From NCBI RefSeq assembly GCF_048564905.1, contig NC_132998.1, forward strand, positions 64,614,484 through 64,678,483: a stretch of DNA of 64,000 nucleotides, given 5' to 3'. The DNA comes from Vicugna pacos. Its lineage: Eukaryota; Chordata; Mammalia; Artiodactyla; Camelidae. Of this stretch, positions 34,356 through 45,749 are shown one piece after another. The position numbers and the translations under genes are program-made. The notes under the pieces are model-generated. The model had not been told where the DNA came from. It saw nothing but the letters and a program-made list of their open reading frames with translations, and searched no databases. How positions within the stretch are numbered: the stretch's first letter is position 1; every line of letters starts with the position of its first letter.

Positions 34356-34869
34356 CAGCGCGTCCCCCAGTCCTGACTCTTCTCAAAGAGTCAAAGCGAA
34401 CAGGAGCCCAGGGAGGATCTGTTAGATGTTTATTCGTTTCCCTCTAAAGCTCAGCGGCTGCAAAAGGAGGCATTTATTTTAAAACATAAACTGTGGTTGG
34501 CGGAGTGCAGGTGTGGGTCTCTCCATCACCCCTAAGCCCCCGGCTCTGCCGCTGTCTACCGCCTCCAGCCCAGACACCCCTTCACGGTGTGTTTTCTTCC
34601 ACCAGGTGACAGGGAGGTGATCTGGCTGTCCTGGACACCACTGCTGACCCACTGGTGTCACTAAACTTCCCTCAAGTGGAGAAATAAAAGGGAACCACTT
34701 TTCTTGCCTTCTTACAAGTCCCCCGTCCACTCTGCCAGAGAAATCCCAGAGCTCCCTGGCTCTGGGCTGGGGGGACCAAGAGTGCGCTGCGGGGAGGTGT
34801 CGGGGCATCTCCTTGAGTCGCACTTGCTGAGTGGCCCTGCCCACCCCCTGCTACCCAGAAGCAACCCCA

Positions 34870-35130
34870 GGACTCTGGGAAAACATCTCTGACTAACGCC
34901 AGCCCCAGTATTGCTCCTCCATGCCTCCCTCCTCCCACTCCACCCCTCACACCATTCCCAGAATCATCTAACAGGCAGATCTGATGGGGTTCGCCCTGCT
35001 TGAAACCCTGCCGAGGTCTGTCTGACCCTTCCCGCCTGCTCCTGCCCACCGGCCCACCTGCCTGGCATCACCCCCACCATCCTGCCCCTGGCGCTCCACT
35101 TCCCCCCGGGGGGAACCATCTGGTGCATGT
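34870..35130 (+). repeat. LINE L2 fragment
   Basis: 'catctaacaggcagatctga', 'ttcgccctgcttgaaaccct' and 'gaggtctgtctgacc' correspond to the sense L2 segment around 'cagatctgatcatgtcactc' and 'cctgcttaaaaccctcc'. Repeated 'cctgcc/cccacc' text afterwards fits the continuing L2. Confidence 0.6.
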
Positions 35131-35457
35131 TCCATCATCTGTGGTGGAGGAAGAGGTTTTTCTGTCCATCACAGACAGTGCTTTGAAAACGACAGCAAAA
35201 AAGAAATTACTCAGAAAATGAAATCAAAAGGCAAACAAAGCACAGCCTCCATGCTTTTATTAATAATTTCAACAGACATAAAATTACTCTGTCAATTTTT
35301 TATAAACACCTCTAAATGCTTGCTCTCAGTGTTTGTTCTCCTCCCACCATGAGCTGTGACCACCGTTTTGCGGACCAGCACAGCCCCAGAGACCACAATG
35401 GGGGAGGCGCTGATGGAAGAGATCCGCACCGTCTCTTGCCTGAGGGTTGGCCCTGCC

Positions 35458-35471
35458 GCACCCTCTGCTGG
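35458..35471 (-). promoter_or_regulatory. CTCF-like site
   Basis: GCACCCTCTGCTGG followed by CC matches the reverse form of the CTCF core (GCGCCCTCTGCTGGC-type). Binding is not shown by sequence alone. Confidence 0.4.
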
Positions 35472-35474
35472 CCC

Positions 35475-36190
35475 TCCCCGCCCCTGTGGATGACCTGACT
35501 CTCACTCCTCTCCAGGGTGGGAGCCTCCCTTCCTCCAGCGTCTTCCTGGACCCCCTGTCCAAGCCGAATGCCCCTCCTCTGTGCTCGTGTGGGACGGCTG
35601 GCCCCTCCCTGGGGCACAGGCATACAGCCGGTTCTCGTAGTGCTTCTGAAGGGCATGGAGGTGCACCTGCACACAGAGAGGTCCAGGTGGCACTGTGATC
35701 AGCATCCTTCAAAACGTGGGCTGTGACCTCCGTGTGAGTGCTGCCACTTTGGGTTGGAAACGTGGGGCTATAAGTGAATCCTTCCCTATTGGGATCCAGG
35801 GAAGGACACAGCTTTGGCTCCGTGGAATCTCCGAGATGATTTACAAAGACATGTGGCACCGTTTGCCTGCATGCCAGGAGTGCGTGTTGTGCTTTGGGTG
35901 TCCATTTGTTGAGTCTAATGAGAAGCATTAATGTGATGTCCTTTAGCAGATGGCAGGTGTGGCATTAAAACAGTTATTATGACCGAAATCCATATGTTGA
36001 AAAGTTATGTAGACTCATAGGGGAGATTAGAAACAGGCTTAAATTAAACTTCTAGCAATGAAACCTACAAAGCACCGAATGACAAGTGGACTGGAGGGGC
36101 CGAACAGCGGAAGAGATCTTGCAGAAGACAATGCTAGCTTGAAGGTGTTCCCATAAAAATGATCCAAAATGCAACACTGGGAGAGGAGAG
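35475..36190. other. Unassigned DNA
   Basis: The first half is GC-rich and featureless. The second half (35,900-36,190) is AT-richer and may be the edge of an old transposon, but I could not place it in a family. No supported exon is present. Confidence 0.4.
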
Positions 36191-37690
36191 TAAACCTGGG
36201 GACACTTTTTATTGCTGAGTAGAATTCTGCTGTTTAGCGATATGACATTTTGATGATCTATTCAACAGGTGATGAACGTTTGGTTTGTTTCCAGTGTTTG
36301 GCTGTTACACCGAGAGCTGCAGGAGAATTTCGAGCACACGGCTTTGTGCAGATTCCTGCCTCCAAGTCTCCTGGGTTAAAAATGAGGTGTGGGCTTGCTG
36401 GGGTTATGGTGAGCTTACGTTTGACTTTTGGAGAGATCGCCAGTTACTCTAAAATGAGTGCCCTATTATACCCTCCCCAGTTCCACGTGCAGGGCCCCGT
36501 TTCTCCCTCCTCTCCAACACCTGTTATGGTCTGTCTCATTGCTTACAGCCACTGTCGTGCGTGTGACGTAGTATCTCATTGGGGTCTTAATTTGCATTTT
36601 TAATGCCTAAGTGATGATGAGCATCTTTTTATGTGTTTAAAACCATGTGCATCTCTTCATTGGTGAAATATCTATTCAAAATTTTTGTCCATTAAAAAAA
36701 ATTGGGTTGTTTTCTTATTTTTGAGTTGTAAACTTTCTTGATATATTCCAGATACAAGCTCTTTACCAGACAACAATTTGTATATATTTCTCCCAATTTT
36801 TGGTTTGCCTTTTAAGAGTTTCTTTCAAAGAGCAAACATTTTAAATTTTGATGGAATCCAGTTGATCAAATTCATTTCTGAGGAATGCCTCTTTGGTGTC
36901 ACGTTTAAGAAACCTTTGCCTCAGCAAAGATCGTGAAGATTTTCTCCTATGTTTTCTTCTCAGCATTCAAGATTGTCATGATTGCAATGGGCATCTGGTA
37001 CATTTTGAGTTAATTTTGCACACGGTGCGCGGTAAGCCTCTGCGCTCCTTCCCCCTCCCCCCTCCTCAGTTGACCCTCAGTGGTGGGGTTTATTTCTAGA
37101 CTCTTAATTCTGTTTCAGTCACCTTTGTCTCTCCTTATGCCAATACCACACGTTATTGGTTACTATGGTGTTAAAGTAAGTTTGGAGATTGGGAAGAATA
37201 AGTTCTCAAACTTTATTCTTCTTTTTCAAAATTACTTTTGCTATTATAGAACTTTTATATTTGCATATACTTTTTTTTAAGGTCAACACATATACACACA
37301 CACACATACACCTGGGAGTATTTTATTTGGAATAGTACTGGATCTGCACATCAATTTGAGAAAGAATCACCATTCTAACAGTATTGAGTCTTTCCATCCA
37401 TGAACGTGGATTTTTTTTTATTACTTAGATCTTTAATTTATCTCAGCAGCTTGATAGTTTTCAGTGGACAAGTTACACTTTTTGTTAAATTTATTCCTGA
37501 GTATTTTATTCTTTCTGATGCTATTTTAAGTGGAATTATTTTTTAAAATTTCATTTTCAGTGAGCTCATTTCTAGTATGTAGAAATGTCATTAACGTTTG
37601 TGTGTGGCAGTTGTATCTTGTGACCTTGATGAATTCATTTATTTGTTCTATTGGATTTTTGATGACTCCTGACTGCTTTCTATGTGTAAG
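36190..37690 (-). repeat. LINE L1M ORF2 fragment, antisense half of a head-to-head pair
   Basis: Read along +, this is L1 ORF2 in antisense from the C-terminal end ('tgaggtgtgggcttgctggg', 'cttaatttgcatttttaatg', 'cattttgagttaattttgca', 'ccttatgccaataccacacg') to the region of the reverse-transcriptase ADD motif ('ctatgtgtaagatcacattg' at about 37,680). Many small differences and the preserved AT-richness indicate an old copy. It ends where the sense L1 begins. Confidence 0.85.
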
Positions 37691-38565
37691 ATCACATTGT
37701 TTATAAATTATATACATGAAGTGGAAACTGGAAAGCTAAGGGGAGAAGAAGATGTACCCATAATCCCATGTGGCGATTTTAACACACTCACTTCTGTACA
37801 ATGGAGCAATAGACATAAAATCATTAAAGAGGTAGAAGATTCAAAAAACAGCTCTACCAACAAACCTCATCCAACTGACATTTGTAAACCACTCTATTTG
37901 ACAATTGAAGAATACGCATTCTTTTCCTCTGTGGATAGGAAGTTCTCCAGGCTACAGTGACCATGTGTTGTGGCATAAAATAAGCCTCAGTAAATTTTGT
38001 AGGGTTGAAATAATAAATATCCTCTCTGGTCACAATACAGTTAAATGGAGGAGGAAGAACATTTTACAAATCACTTCATGTTGCCAGCTTAACCATGATA
38101 CCAAAACATGACAAAGACGTTACAATTAAATTAGAAATTAAAAAACAAAAAAAATCCAAATAGTTGGCAATTGGATACACAGTTATAAATAACCCACAAG
38201 TCAAAGAAGTCAAGGAACAAATCACAATGGAAACGAGGAAATATTTTTAAACCAATAAAAATGAAAGCACCACAGATCAAAATTTATGAACCAACATTAA
38301 AACAATGCTTAGAAAGAAATTTATAAATTTAAGTGTATACTTAGAAAGGAGTTGAAATGAAAAGTTAATGACCTACTTTTAGAAGCTAGCAAAATAAGAG
38401 CAAATTATTTCCAAAGAAAGTAGCATAATGAAAACCATAAAGGTAAGAGCAGAATTACATGAATTAGAAAACCTGCACTTAGGAAATTAGTAAAGTGAAA
38501 AAAAAAGCTCTTTTAAAAGGTTAACAAAATTGATAAAACCTTAGCAAGACAGATAGTAAAGAACA

Positions 38566-38596
38566 GACACACACACACACACACACACATACACAC
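38566..38596 (+). repeat. (AC)n microsatellite
   Basis: A run of AC dinucleotides with one interruption (ATAC) lies within the sense L1M. Confidence 0.95.
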
Positions 38597-39797
38597 GAGG
38601 CAGGGGACAGGGAAACACTGCAAATAACCAATATTAGGGCAAAAGCAAGGCTATTACTAAAGGGGCTACAGACGTTCAATGAACAATAAGAGAACATCAA
38701 GAACATCTTTTTTGCCAGTTGCTTTTTACAAATTAGATATAATACATAAATTTCTTCAAGAAACATTATTTATCAGAAAAAAGAAGAAATAGAAATGCAC
38801 AATAGCCCTAAATCTATAATCACCTTGAGTTCATAGTTAAATAATTTTTATAATGAAAACCCTAGGCTAGGGTAATCTAAGTAATGTATTTAACACTGGA
38901 GTAAGAACTATTACTGAACTCATACACTATTTCAAAATATTAAGGAAGAGAGAACATGTTGCAGATCATTGCATGATGCCAGTGTAACCATGATGCTAAA
39001 ACCTACCAGAGATACTATAGAAGAATAAAGCTGTAGACCAATATCCTTCACCAGTTTAGGGATAAAAGTCCTAAACAAGACACTACCAAACAGAAAGCAG
39101 TAATATATAAAAGTCTGATATGCTGTGACTAAATGAAGTTTATCCCAGGGGGCAATGTTTGTTTAACATTCAGAAGTCAATCAGTGTAATTCACCGCACC
39201 AATAAATAAAGGGCACATGTGAAAAACCAACAGCTAACATCATACAGTGGTGAGACACTGAAGCTTTGACCTTAACATCAGGAACAAAGCACAAATGTCT
39301 GCTTTTATCACTGCTACCTAACAGTATACTGGAGGTCCTAACTAGAGTCAGGAATCAAGAGAAATGTAAATGGCGCACATATTTGAAAGGAAAAAGTAAA
39401 ACTCTCCACTTCCAGAGACAGCGTTCTTGTCCACATGGAAATTTATTAAGCAACCTTTAATAAAAACTAACAGATTATTACATACGCTTTCGGACATGGT
39501 CACAGGAAACAAATCAACATAACATCCTTTAAAAATATATAATAATGACAATCAATCGGAAATAATTTTTAAAAGCGTTTTAATATATAACAAGAAATAA
39601 AATACTTAAAGATAACTTTAGCAAAAGATGTATGTGATTTTTTTATGTGAAAAGTACAAATGTGGCTTATAGAGTTAAAAGAGAGCTAAATGAGTGCACA
39701 GGTATACCATGTTCATAGATTGGGAGAATCAACATTGTTAATCTGTCAGTTCTCCCCAGACATGTATAGATTAAATTCAGTTCCATTCAAAATCCAG

Positions 39798-39868
39798 TCC
39801 CTCTCTCTCTCTTTTTCTCTTTCTCCCTTCCTTCCTCCCTCCCTCCTTTCTCTTTCTCTTTCTCTTCC
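39798..39868 (+). repeat. CT-rich low-complexity insert
   Basis: About 70 bases of CT, CTTT and CCTT units separate two halves of the L1 text: 'ccattcaaaatccagt' lies before it and 'gcaagtgactctaaaattta' after it. It therefore expanded inside the element. Confidence 0.9.
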
Positions 39869-41479
39869 TGGGAAGTAGCAAGTGACTCTAAAATTTATAG
39901 TAACATGCAAAGGAAATAGAATAGATAAAGTGTTTTTAAGAAGCCAAGTTGGACACCTCATAACTGTTAGCAATACTTATCATAAAGTTACAATAAATGG
40001 GATAATGTATTGATGGCATACATTTAGGCACACAGATCAATGACAAACAAGAGAGTCCAGATCGACTCATACATATAAAGCCGATTGATTTTCAACAAAA
40101 ATGTCGAGGTAATTCAATGCAGAAAGGAAAATCTTTTTAACAGCTAGTACTCCAACAACTGGATACCCATATAGGAAAAAAAGGAAGCTCAATCTCTGTT
40201 TCACACCCTTCACAAATATGAATGGAGGTTACAGCCCTACATGTAAAACCTGTAACTATGAAGCTTTTAAAAGAAAACCAAAGAATGTAATTGTGATCGT
40301 GGAGTAGGCAAAATTTCTTAGCAGGATCCAAAAAGCAATAACCATAAAAGAAATGGACAATTTGAGCTTCCTCAAAATTAAGAGCTTTTTCTCATCAAAA
40401 GATGCCATTAAGAAAATGCTGCTCTTTCCCCCTCCACAGCCAGTCTGTGGGAGCAAACACTGGCAGTACAATAGGACCACAGAGCACAAACTTTTGTCTT
40501 AAGTCAAATGGCTTATTTTATGGGATATATAAGAATATCATCTGAATAGTTATAAAAGGTTAAAAAAAGTAGGGAAAATGATGAATGACTTGCATACCTA
40601 CTCCACAAACGAAGACACACCAGTATGTGCCAATAAGCACATGAAAAGGGGTTAGAAATCTCAATGGTAAAGGAAATGATACAAACTAAAACCGCAATTC
40701 AATACCACTTCATGGCCGTATTCAAGACTGACACCATCAAATGTTGCAAGAACGCAGATTTATGAGAATCCCTATATATTGCTGAAAAGTGGCGCTATCA
40801 TTTTGGAGAGCTATTGGCCAATTTCTTGTAAATTTTAATGTACTTCTACTCAGTAATCTGGCAATTTGTGCACCAAGAAGAATAAAAATATACTTACTCA
40901 GAAAACTTGTAAATGAGTGTGATATTAGCTTTATTCATAGAAGCCCAGAATTGAAAACAACCCAAATAGCCATCAACTGGAGAAAGAATATGTAATTTTT
41001 GGAATGCTAATACAATAGTATACTAGTTTTTAATATTATTAAAAATGATAAATTGTTGCTACATGGAACCACATAGATGAATCTCAGAAGCATCACGGTG
41101 AGTGAAAGAAGCAAGTCCCTGGAAGAGCACACACTGCCTGCATTTACACAGAGCTCAGGAGCAGGCCGGCAAAGCTAACCAAGGGTGATGGAAACCCGAA
41201 CAGCGATCGCTTATGAGGGTGGGGAACGACTGGCGGGGAGGGGAGGGGGCTCTCGAGGTGATGAAAATGTTCTAAATCTTGAGAGGTGTGTATGTGTCAA
41301 AATTCATTGAACTGTACGGTCCAGATCTGAGCATCTCACTGCATGTAAATTTCATCTCAAGTTTCTGGAAAAAGGAAATGTGGCTAGCCTGATATAACTT
41401 ACTCATAGTGAGCCTACATTTTTTTTTCCAATTTTCATGTAAAATTGGAAAAAAATTCATTTAAAATTTCGTTTTCCTT

Positions 41480-43030
41480 TAAAACTGTGGCCAGTCATAA
41501 ACCACTGTCCTGACTCCGCCTCCAACAAAAATCTCAAGGTTTTGAGCCCTGAAGATGAGGCGAGAGGACTTGGCTCTTTTCCTTGGGTACCTCCCCAGTC
41601 TCCCCGTCAAGGCCCCTGAGGGTCACTGCGGCTTAAGGAAGGCCGCTCTTTGAGACCGTTTTTCGGTGGGAACCCCACACCACGGTGGCGCTCACTTCAT
41701 TTCAAACCACAGTCTTCCCTGCTCCTGGAGCCAGTGGAAGAAGTCCAAAGACAGGTATCTTGTTTTGTCCTATGCTTGAGGAAGAATCAATGCGTTCTCA
41801 CGGAGAACGATGCTAATGTCTTTGGAAGAAAGTGTCTTTAAAAGGCAGGCACCGTTCTCTCCCCCACAGTGAAGGAGGAGGACCCACGGCTCCCTCTCCC
41901 AGCTCCGTCTTAGCTGTCCTGGTGCATCCCTTTGGCCAGGTTTTCTGATTCACTACCGAGAAACAGGAATCAGCCAACAACACTCCTTTTAAAAGTGTCA
42001 GGATAAACTTTTATATAAAGGTACAAACTGTCATTTCTCAAGAATGTATGCATGGAAAGAACACACACATTTATGGTTTCTTCTATAAATTCTTTCCGCT
42101 TTATTGTTTTTCCTCTTCTTCCTCCCTTCCTTCATTGCCAGGAGCATGGCTCCCTCAGAGCTCCTGCTGCGGGGACCCTGATTGACTTATGGACCCAGGT
42201 CCTGTCTCTCTGGACGCATGAACATTTGTGACCCCACATCTTCTCCCGGGCTGCTTCCAGCCAATGTCTGAGCACCACAGGGGTACTCATTCAGGCCCAC
42301 ACATGCAATAAGGGGGCTCCTCAGGCGGGCAGTATTGGCTTGAGGGCTTGCCATCAGTCTGGTCAAATATTTCTTACAACTGTGCGACAGTCAGACTCGT
42401 TCTACCCAGTCCTCCTTCTCTCCTCTCCTTCACGCGCGTTTGACCTACATCGTGGTCTGAAGGCCGTGCTTTCCCTCTCCTGCGCCCTGCTTCATCCTTC
42501 ACAGGCATGTGCTCAGCAAATCTCCTGCATGTCAAACCCCACCTTGGGGTCTAGTTCTGCGCAGATCCCGCGTGACACATTCCTCCTTATCCTCATCCTC
42601 CTTGTGTCTCTTCTCCATCTGCTCATGTGCCTCCTCTTTCCTCTGCTCTCCCCTTAGTTCTCCTGTTGTCTTCCTCTGGGTTTTTGCTGTATTCACGCCT
42701 CCTTGGCCATCTGTGGAATCTTCTTTCCATAGTTATTGGAACTCACACTGCCTGTGGGATGGACTACGGCCTATCTGATTACAGAGTAGAGTTGACAATT
42801 TTACCAATTCTAGCCAAAATCAATAAACATATGTTTAATTAGGAGTCTTGTAACCATGAAGATATGAAGAACCGGGGAAGGCTAACCAAGAGGAAAGAAA
42901 TGCCTGAGTAGAGCTCAGGGGAGCGGGGCTTTGCCAGAGCGCACAGACGCTCCCGAGGACGGAAGTCATAGGGAAGAGCATGCTGGCTTAAGATGAGGGA
43001 AGCTATCAGAGGAGGAGTCGCACATCGCAA
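41480..43030. other. Unassigned DNA between L1 copies
   Basis: No gene is supported. Parts near 41,990-42,110 are AT-rich, and 42,160-42,360 is non-repetitive to my eye. The longest frame is about 105 codons, with a leucine/serine-rich composition from CT-rich DNA. Confidence 0.4.
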
Positions 43031-43034
43031 AATA

Positions 43035-43300
43035 GTGTCTTAGAGAGCTGTCAGCCCCCCACGAACGGGAGTTTTCACATTGATTTAAATTGAGAATTGA
43101 TTAGAAATTTTAATTGCAAATGAGTTCTGTGAGAAAAATGTGAACTCAGAGCCTCCGAGCAGGGAATTTCTTTCCCTGCCATCTGCTGGCAATGTACGCC
43201 CACAACCACTAAGAACGCTTAGCTATGTTGCAAATTAACATTATGAGTCAGTAAGTGGTTGTTTCAAAATACCCTTTGGTTGAGTTAGGTAGCAACAGCG
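43035..43300. promoter_or_regulatory. Candidate conserved element with homeobox words and CTCF-like site
   Basis: The AT-rich stretch 43,080-43,125 holds 'attgattagaaattttaatt' and 'gcaaatgag', a close cluster of homeodomain-type words. About 55 bases further on TGCCATCTGCTGG (43,177-43,189) is a good match to the reverse CTCF core. No repeat family or frame explains the block. Regulatory function is inference. Confidence 0.4.
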
Positions 43301-43429
43301 ACAGCTACAATAACCAGAACAAAGTCTCTAACTAATGCCACTGCCTCATACAACAACTCAGCTTGGTCTTCTGCCGGAAATCATGGTATACAACATGCCA
43401 AATAGTGAAAATTTGGAATCCAAGTGACA

Positions 43430-43680
43430 TATGTACACAGATATGCTGCTATTCAACAACACTGCATCTGACTATCTTGCCCAATGCAATAAGACAAGAA
43501 AAGAAAGAAGCAACATGTAATAAGAGGTAACATGTAATAAGGAAAAATATCTGTGGTCATCTTTGCAGATGTTTGTCTAGTTAAAAGTATTAAACAAAAA
43601 GAAACAGCAACACAACTGAAATATATTTTAGTAATAAAAGAGCTCAGTAAGGGGATGGATAAAAACCCAACATGCAACGA
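43430..43680 (+). repeat. LINE L1M RT-domain fragment
   Basis: 'gctgctattcaacaacactg', 'ccaatgcaataagacaagaa', 'catctttgcagatg' and 'taataaaagagctcagtaag' follow the sense L1 ORF2 text around the RT active site ('ttattcaacattgtactgga', 'caattaggcaagaaaag', 'tttgcagatgacatgatc', 'taataaatgaattcagcaa'). It is short and diverged. Confidence 0.75.
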
Positions 43681-43794
43681 AGTGTTTCCTCATACACAAA
43701 TGCCCGACACCTTCCTTGAAGTCTAGACTCGTGATACACGGTGCCTGCTCAATATCACTGCTTATGTTTCTTCCCTCCTCCTCCCTTCCTCCCG

Positions 43795-43975
43795 CAGGTG
43801 TTTAGGCGCTCCCATTCTGTGCCGGGCCCTCTTTAAGTTGTTGGGGAAGAGGATGGCAAAAGGGGAGAATAAGTTCCTGTCCCCTTGGACCTGGCCCTAT
43901 AGGGCAACCAGACAATGGAAAATAAATATTACATATGGTGCCCTAGACTGTGGTAACTGCTAATGAACAAATAAA
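43795..43975 (-). repeat. LINE L2 3' end, antisense
   Basis: 'tgtttaggcgctcccattct', 'gtgccgggccctctttaagt', 'aagttcctgtccccttgga' and 'aaataaatattaca' match the antisense L2 tail ('gagcgcctactatgtgccag', 'tccctgccctcatgga', 'aataaa'). Confidence 0.6.
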
Positions 43976-44299
43976 GCAAGCAAACAGAAAGGGCGTGTTG
44001 ATGGGCAGGGGCTGGGATTTTGCTGGGATGCCTGGGGCGTTCTCACCGAAGGCACAGTGGTGCGAGGGGCGGGAACGCAGCTTCCAGCAGGAGAGCCTTC
44101 CCGACAGGATGTGCAGGCACGCGAGGGCCCTGCCCCGGCAGCCTGCCTGGCTTGCCCCAGCTGGCCCGCGGGCCGGTGTGTCTGGAGCAGAGCGACAGGA
44201 GAGCAAGGCTGTAGGGGAGAGGATCACTTAGGAATTCTGAGTCGCTGCAAGTGTGAGGGAGGGGGATGCGATTGACAGCCTGAGTGGATGAGTGACACC

Positions 44300-44990
44300 A
44301 TTTCTACTTGACACTCAAGACAGATTCCTGCGAGCCTTCCCAGCACACTCCGGAACCACTCCCCTCCCACTGTTTCCATACAGGGAGTGGGCCCTCCCCT
44401 CCCCAGTCACTCAGGCCGTGGTCCTCAGAGTCTGCCTCTGCTCCTCTGTCCTGTGGGTGCACATCAACTTCATCACCAAACCCTACTGCCCTGACCTTTC
44501 ATATAGAACTGAAATCTTCTCTGAGATTTCCACCCCCGGCCTAAGGTGTAATTGTCTCTCTCTAGGCCGGGAGCCTCCAACTGGTCCCCTAATTTCATTC
44601 TTGACCGTCCACCCTGTGTTTCACAGGGGCGTCCAAAGTGACTCTTTAAAATACAAAAGCCAAACCACGTGCTTCCCTTGCTCAGAACTCCCCAAGGTCT
44701 TCTCATCACACAGTCCTCAGCATGGACTTACAGGGACACAGGACCTTGCCACGCTGCTGTTCCCACCTCCTCTCTCCCACTTCTGCCCCACCCACGCCAG
44801 CCCCGTCACCGCCCTGCTGTTCTCTTTCAGGCACCGCAGCGGGGGCCCCCGCAAAACCGTCACATTTCCTGCAGCCTCCGCAGGGAGTGTTCCTCCTGTG
44901 ACGCAGTAGCTCACTCAGTTCCCGTATCTGCTCAGACTTCGTCTCCTAAGAAAAGACTTCCCCTGTGAGCCTGTTAAAGAGACCTGCCTT
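44300..44990 (+). repeat. LINE L2 fragment
   Basis: The order 'gcgtccaaagtgactctttaa', here given as GTCCAAAGTGACTCTTT, then 'cttgctcagaactccccaag', 'tgacgcagtagctcactcag' and 'ctcctaagaaaagacttccc' tracks sense L2 ('agagtgatctttttaaaa', 'cctgcttaaaaccctcc', 'tcagctcaaatgtcacc', 'aggccttccctgac'). The first 250 bases are less certain. Overlapping frames here are chance. Confidence 0.65.
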
Positions 44991-44994
44991 ATCA

Positions 44995-45745
44995 ACATTT
45001 TTCAAATGTGTAAGTTCCCCAGAAATTAATCTACAGGGTCAGTGACATCCCCCTTCCAAGAAAATCCGATGGAATTTGTGTGCCACCGAACAGATTCATT
45101 TTGAAGTTTGTATGAAATAAAATTTTCAAGAAAACAGCCGAAATCATTGTTTTTTATTTTTGATTTTGAAAAGCAACAAGAGATGCCCTATTGGATATCA
45201 AAATACAGCACAATGATGAAGTAGTTAAACCAGCATGCTGTTGGTGCCGTAAAAATACTAAACTGAATGAAGTAAGAAGCAAGAAATACACCCACCTAAA
45301 TCGCAGCTGGCAGTGTGTGGTAAGCTTACGGGATAAGGAAGAGTCTGAAACTCGTGGAGAAAGTATAGATCACTAAATAAATGACATTGGAACAAATATC
45401 TCGCCATATCATAGAAGACAGTATCATAAATAACAGGAAACGTTAAATGCAAAACATTAAAGCAAATCATGAAACAGGAAAAGAAAACATAAGAATTTAT
45501 TGTAACCGTTTGGCACATAAAGGCTCTTCCAAAGCAGAGAATTAAGAAACCATCAGAAAATGAGAAATACAGAAGGATGTGACTTAATTAAAAGGAAAAT
45601 AAAATTTCAGAATAACAAGACAACTCAAATGAAATCAAAAGAAACGCTTTAATCTGAGAGAAAGCCATTACCAGGGATGTAAAAAAAATTGCAGCTCTGT
45701 ATTAATAAGGTCAAGGGCACCTAACGTAGGAACGGGCAAAGCCTC
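44995..45745 (+). repeat. LINE L1M ORF2 C-terminal fragment
   Basis: 'ccagaaattaatctacaggg', 'agattcattttgaagtttgt', 'gatgaagtagttaaaccagc' and 'atgctgttggtgccgtaaaa' are the sense L1 ORF2 thumb/C-terminal words ('ttgatctatagattcaatgc', 'agctgattctaaaatttata', 'tatagtaattaaaacagcat', 'ggtattggcataaaaa'). It could be the continuation of the RT fragment at 43.4 kb, separated by L2-derived DNA. Confidence 0.65.
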
Positions 45746-45749
45746 TGGC

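Larger units (their letters stand above)
37695..41375 (+). repeat. LINE L1M, long sense copy from endonuclease to 3'UTR
   Basis: The sense order is preserved. The endonuclease segment at 37,770-37,960 translates with GDFN and a later EEYAFFSS stretch, as in L1 ORF2. The 'cctagcaagacagatag' region lies at about 38,540. The RT segment at 38,990-39,360 includes 'caatatccttcaccag' and 'gtttatcccagggggcaatg'. C-terminal ORF2 covers 39,700-40,480 and 40,740-40,990, and an old 3'UTR ends with 'aaattcattgaactgtacgg' at about 41,300. The frame is broken many times. An (AC)n run at 38,568-38,590 and a CT-rich insert at 39,798-39,868 interrupt it. The 3'UTR type suggests L1MC/L1ME age. Confidence 0.85.

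Noticed and set aside
37682-37960. A 92-codon frame with a GDFN motif
   Set aside because: This is the endonuclease part of L1 ORF2, not a host gene. It also crosses the junction of two L1 pieces.
36190-41375. Single L1 with 5' inversion by twin priming
   Set aside because: The inverted part and the sense part cover overlapping ORF2 regions, which simple twin priming does not produce.
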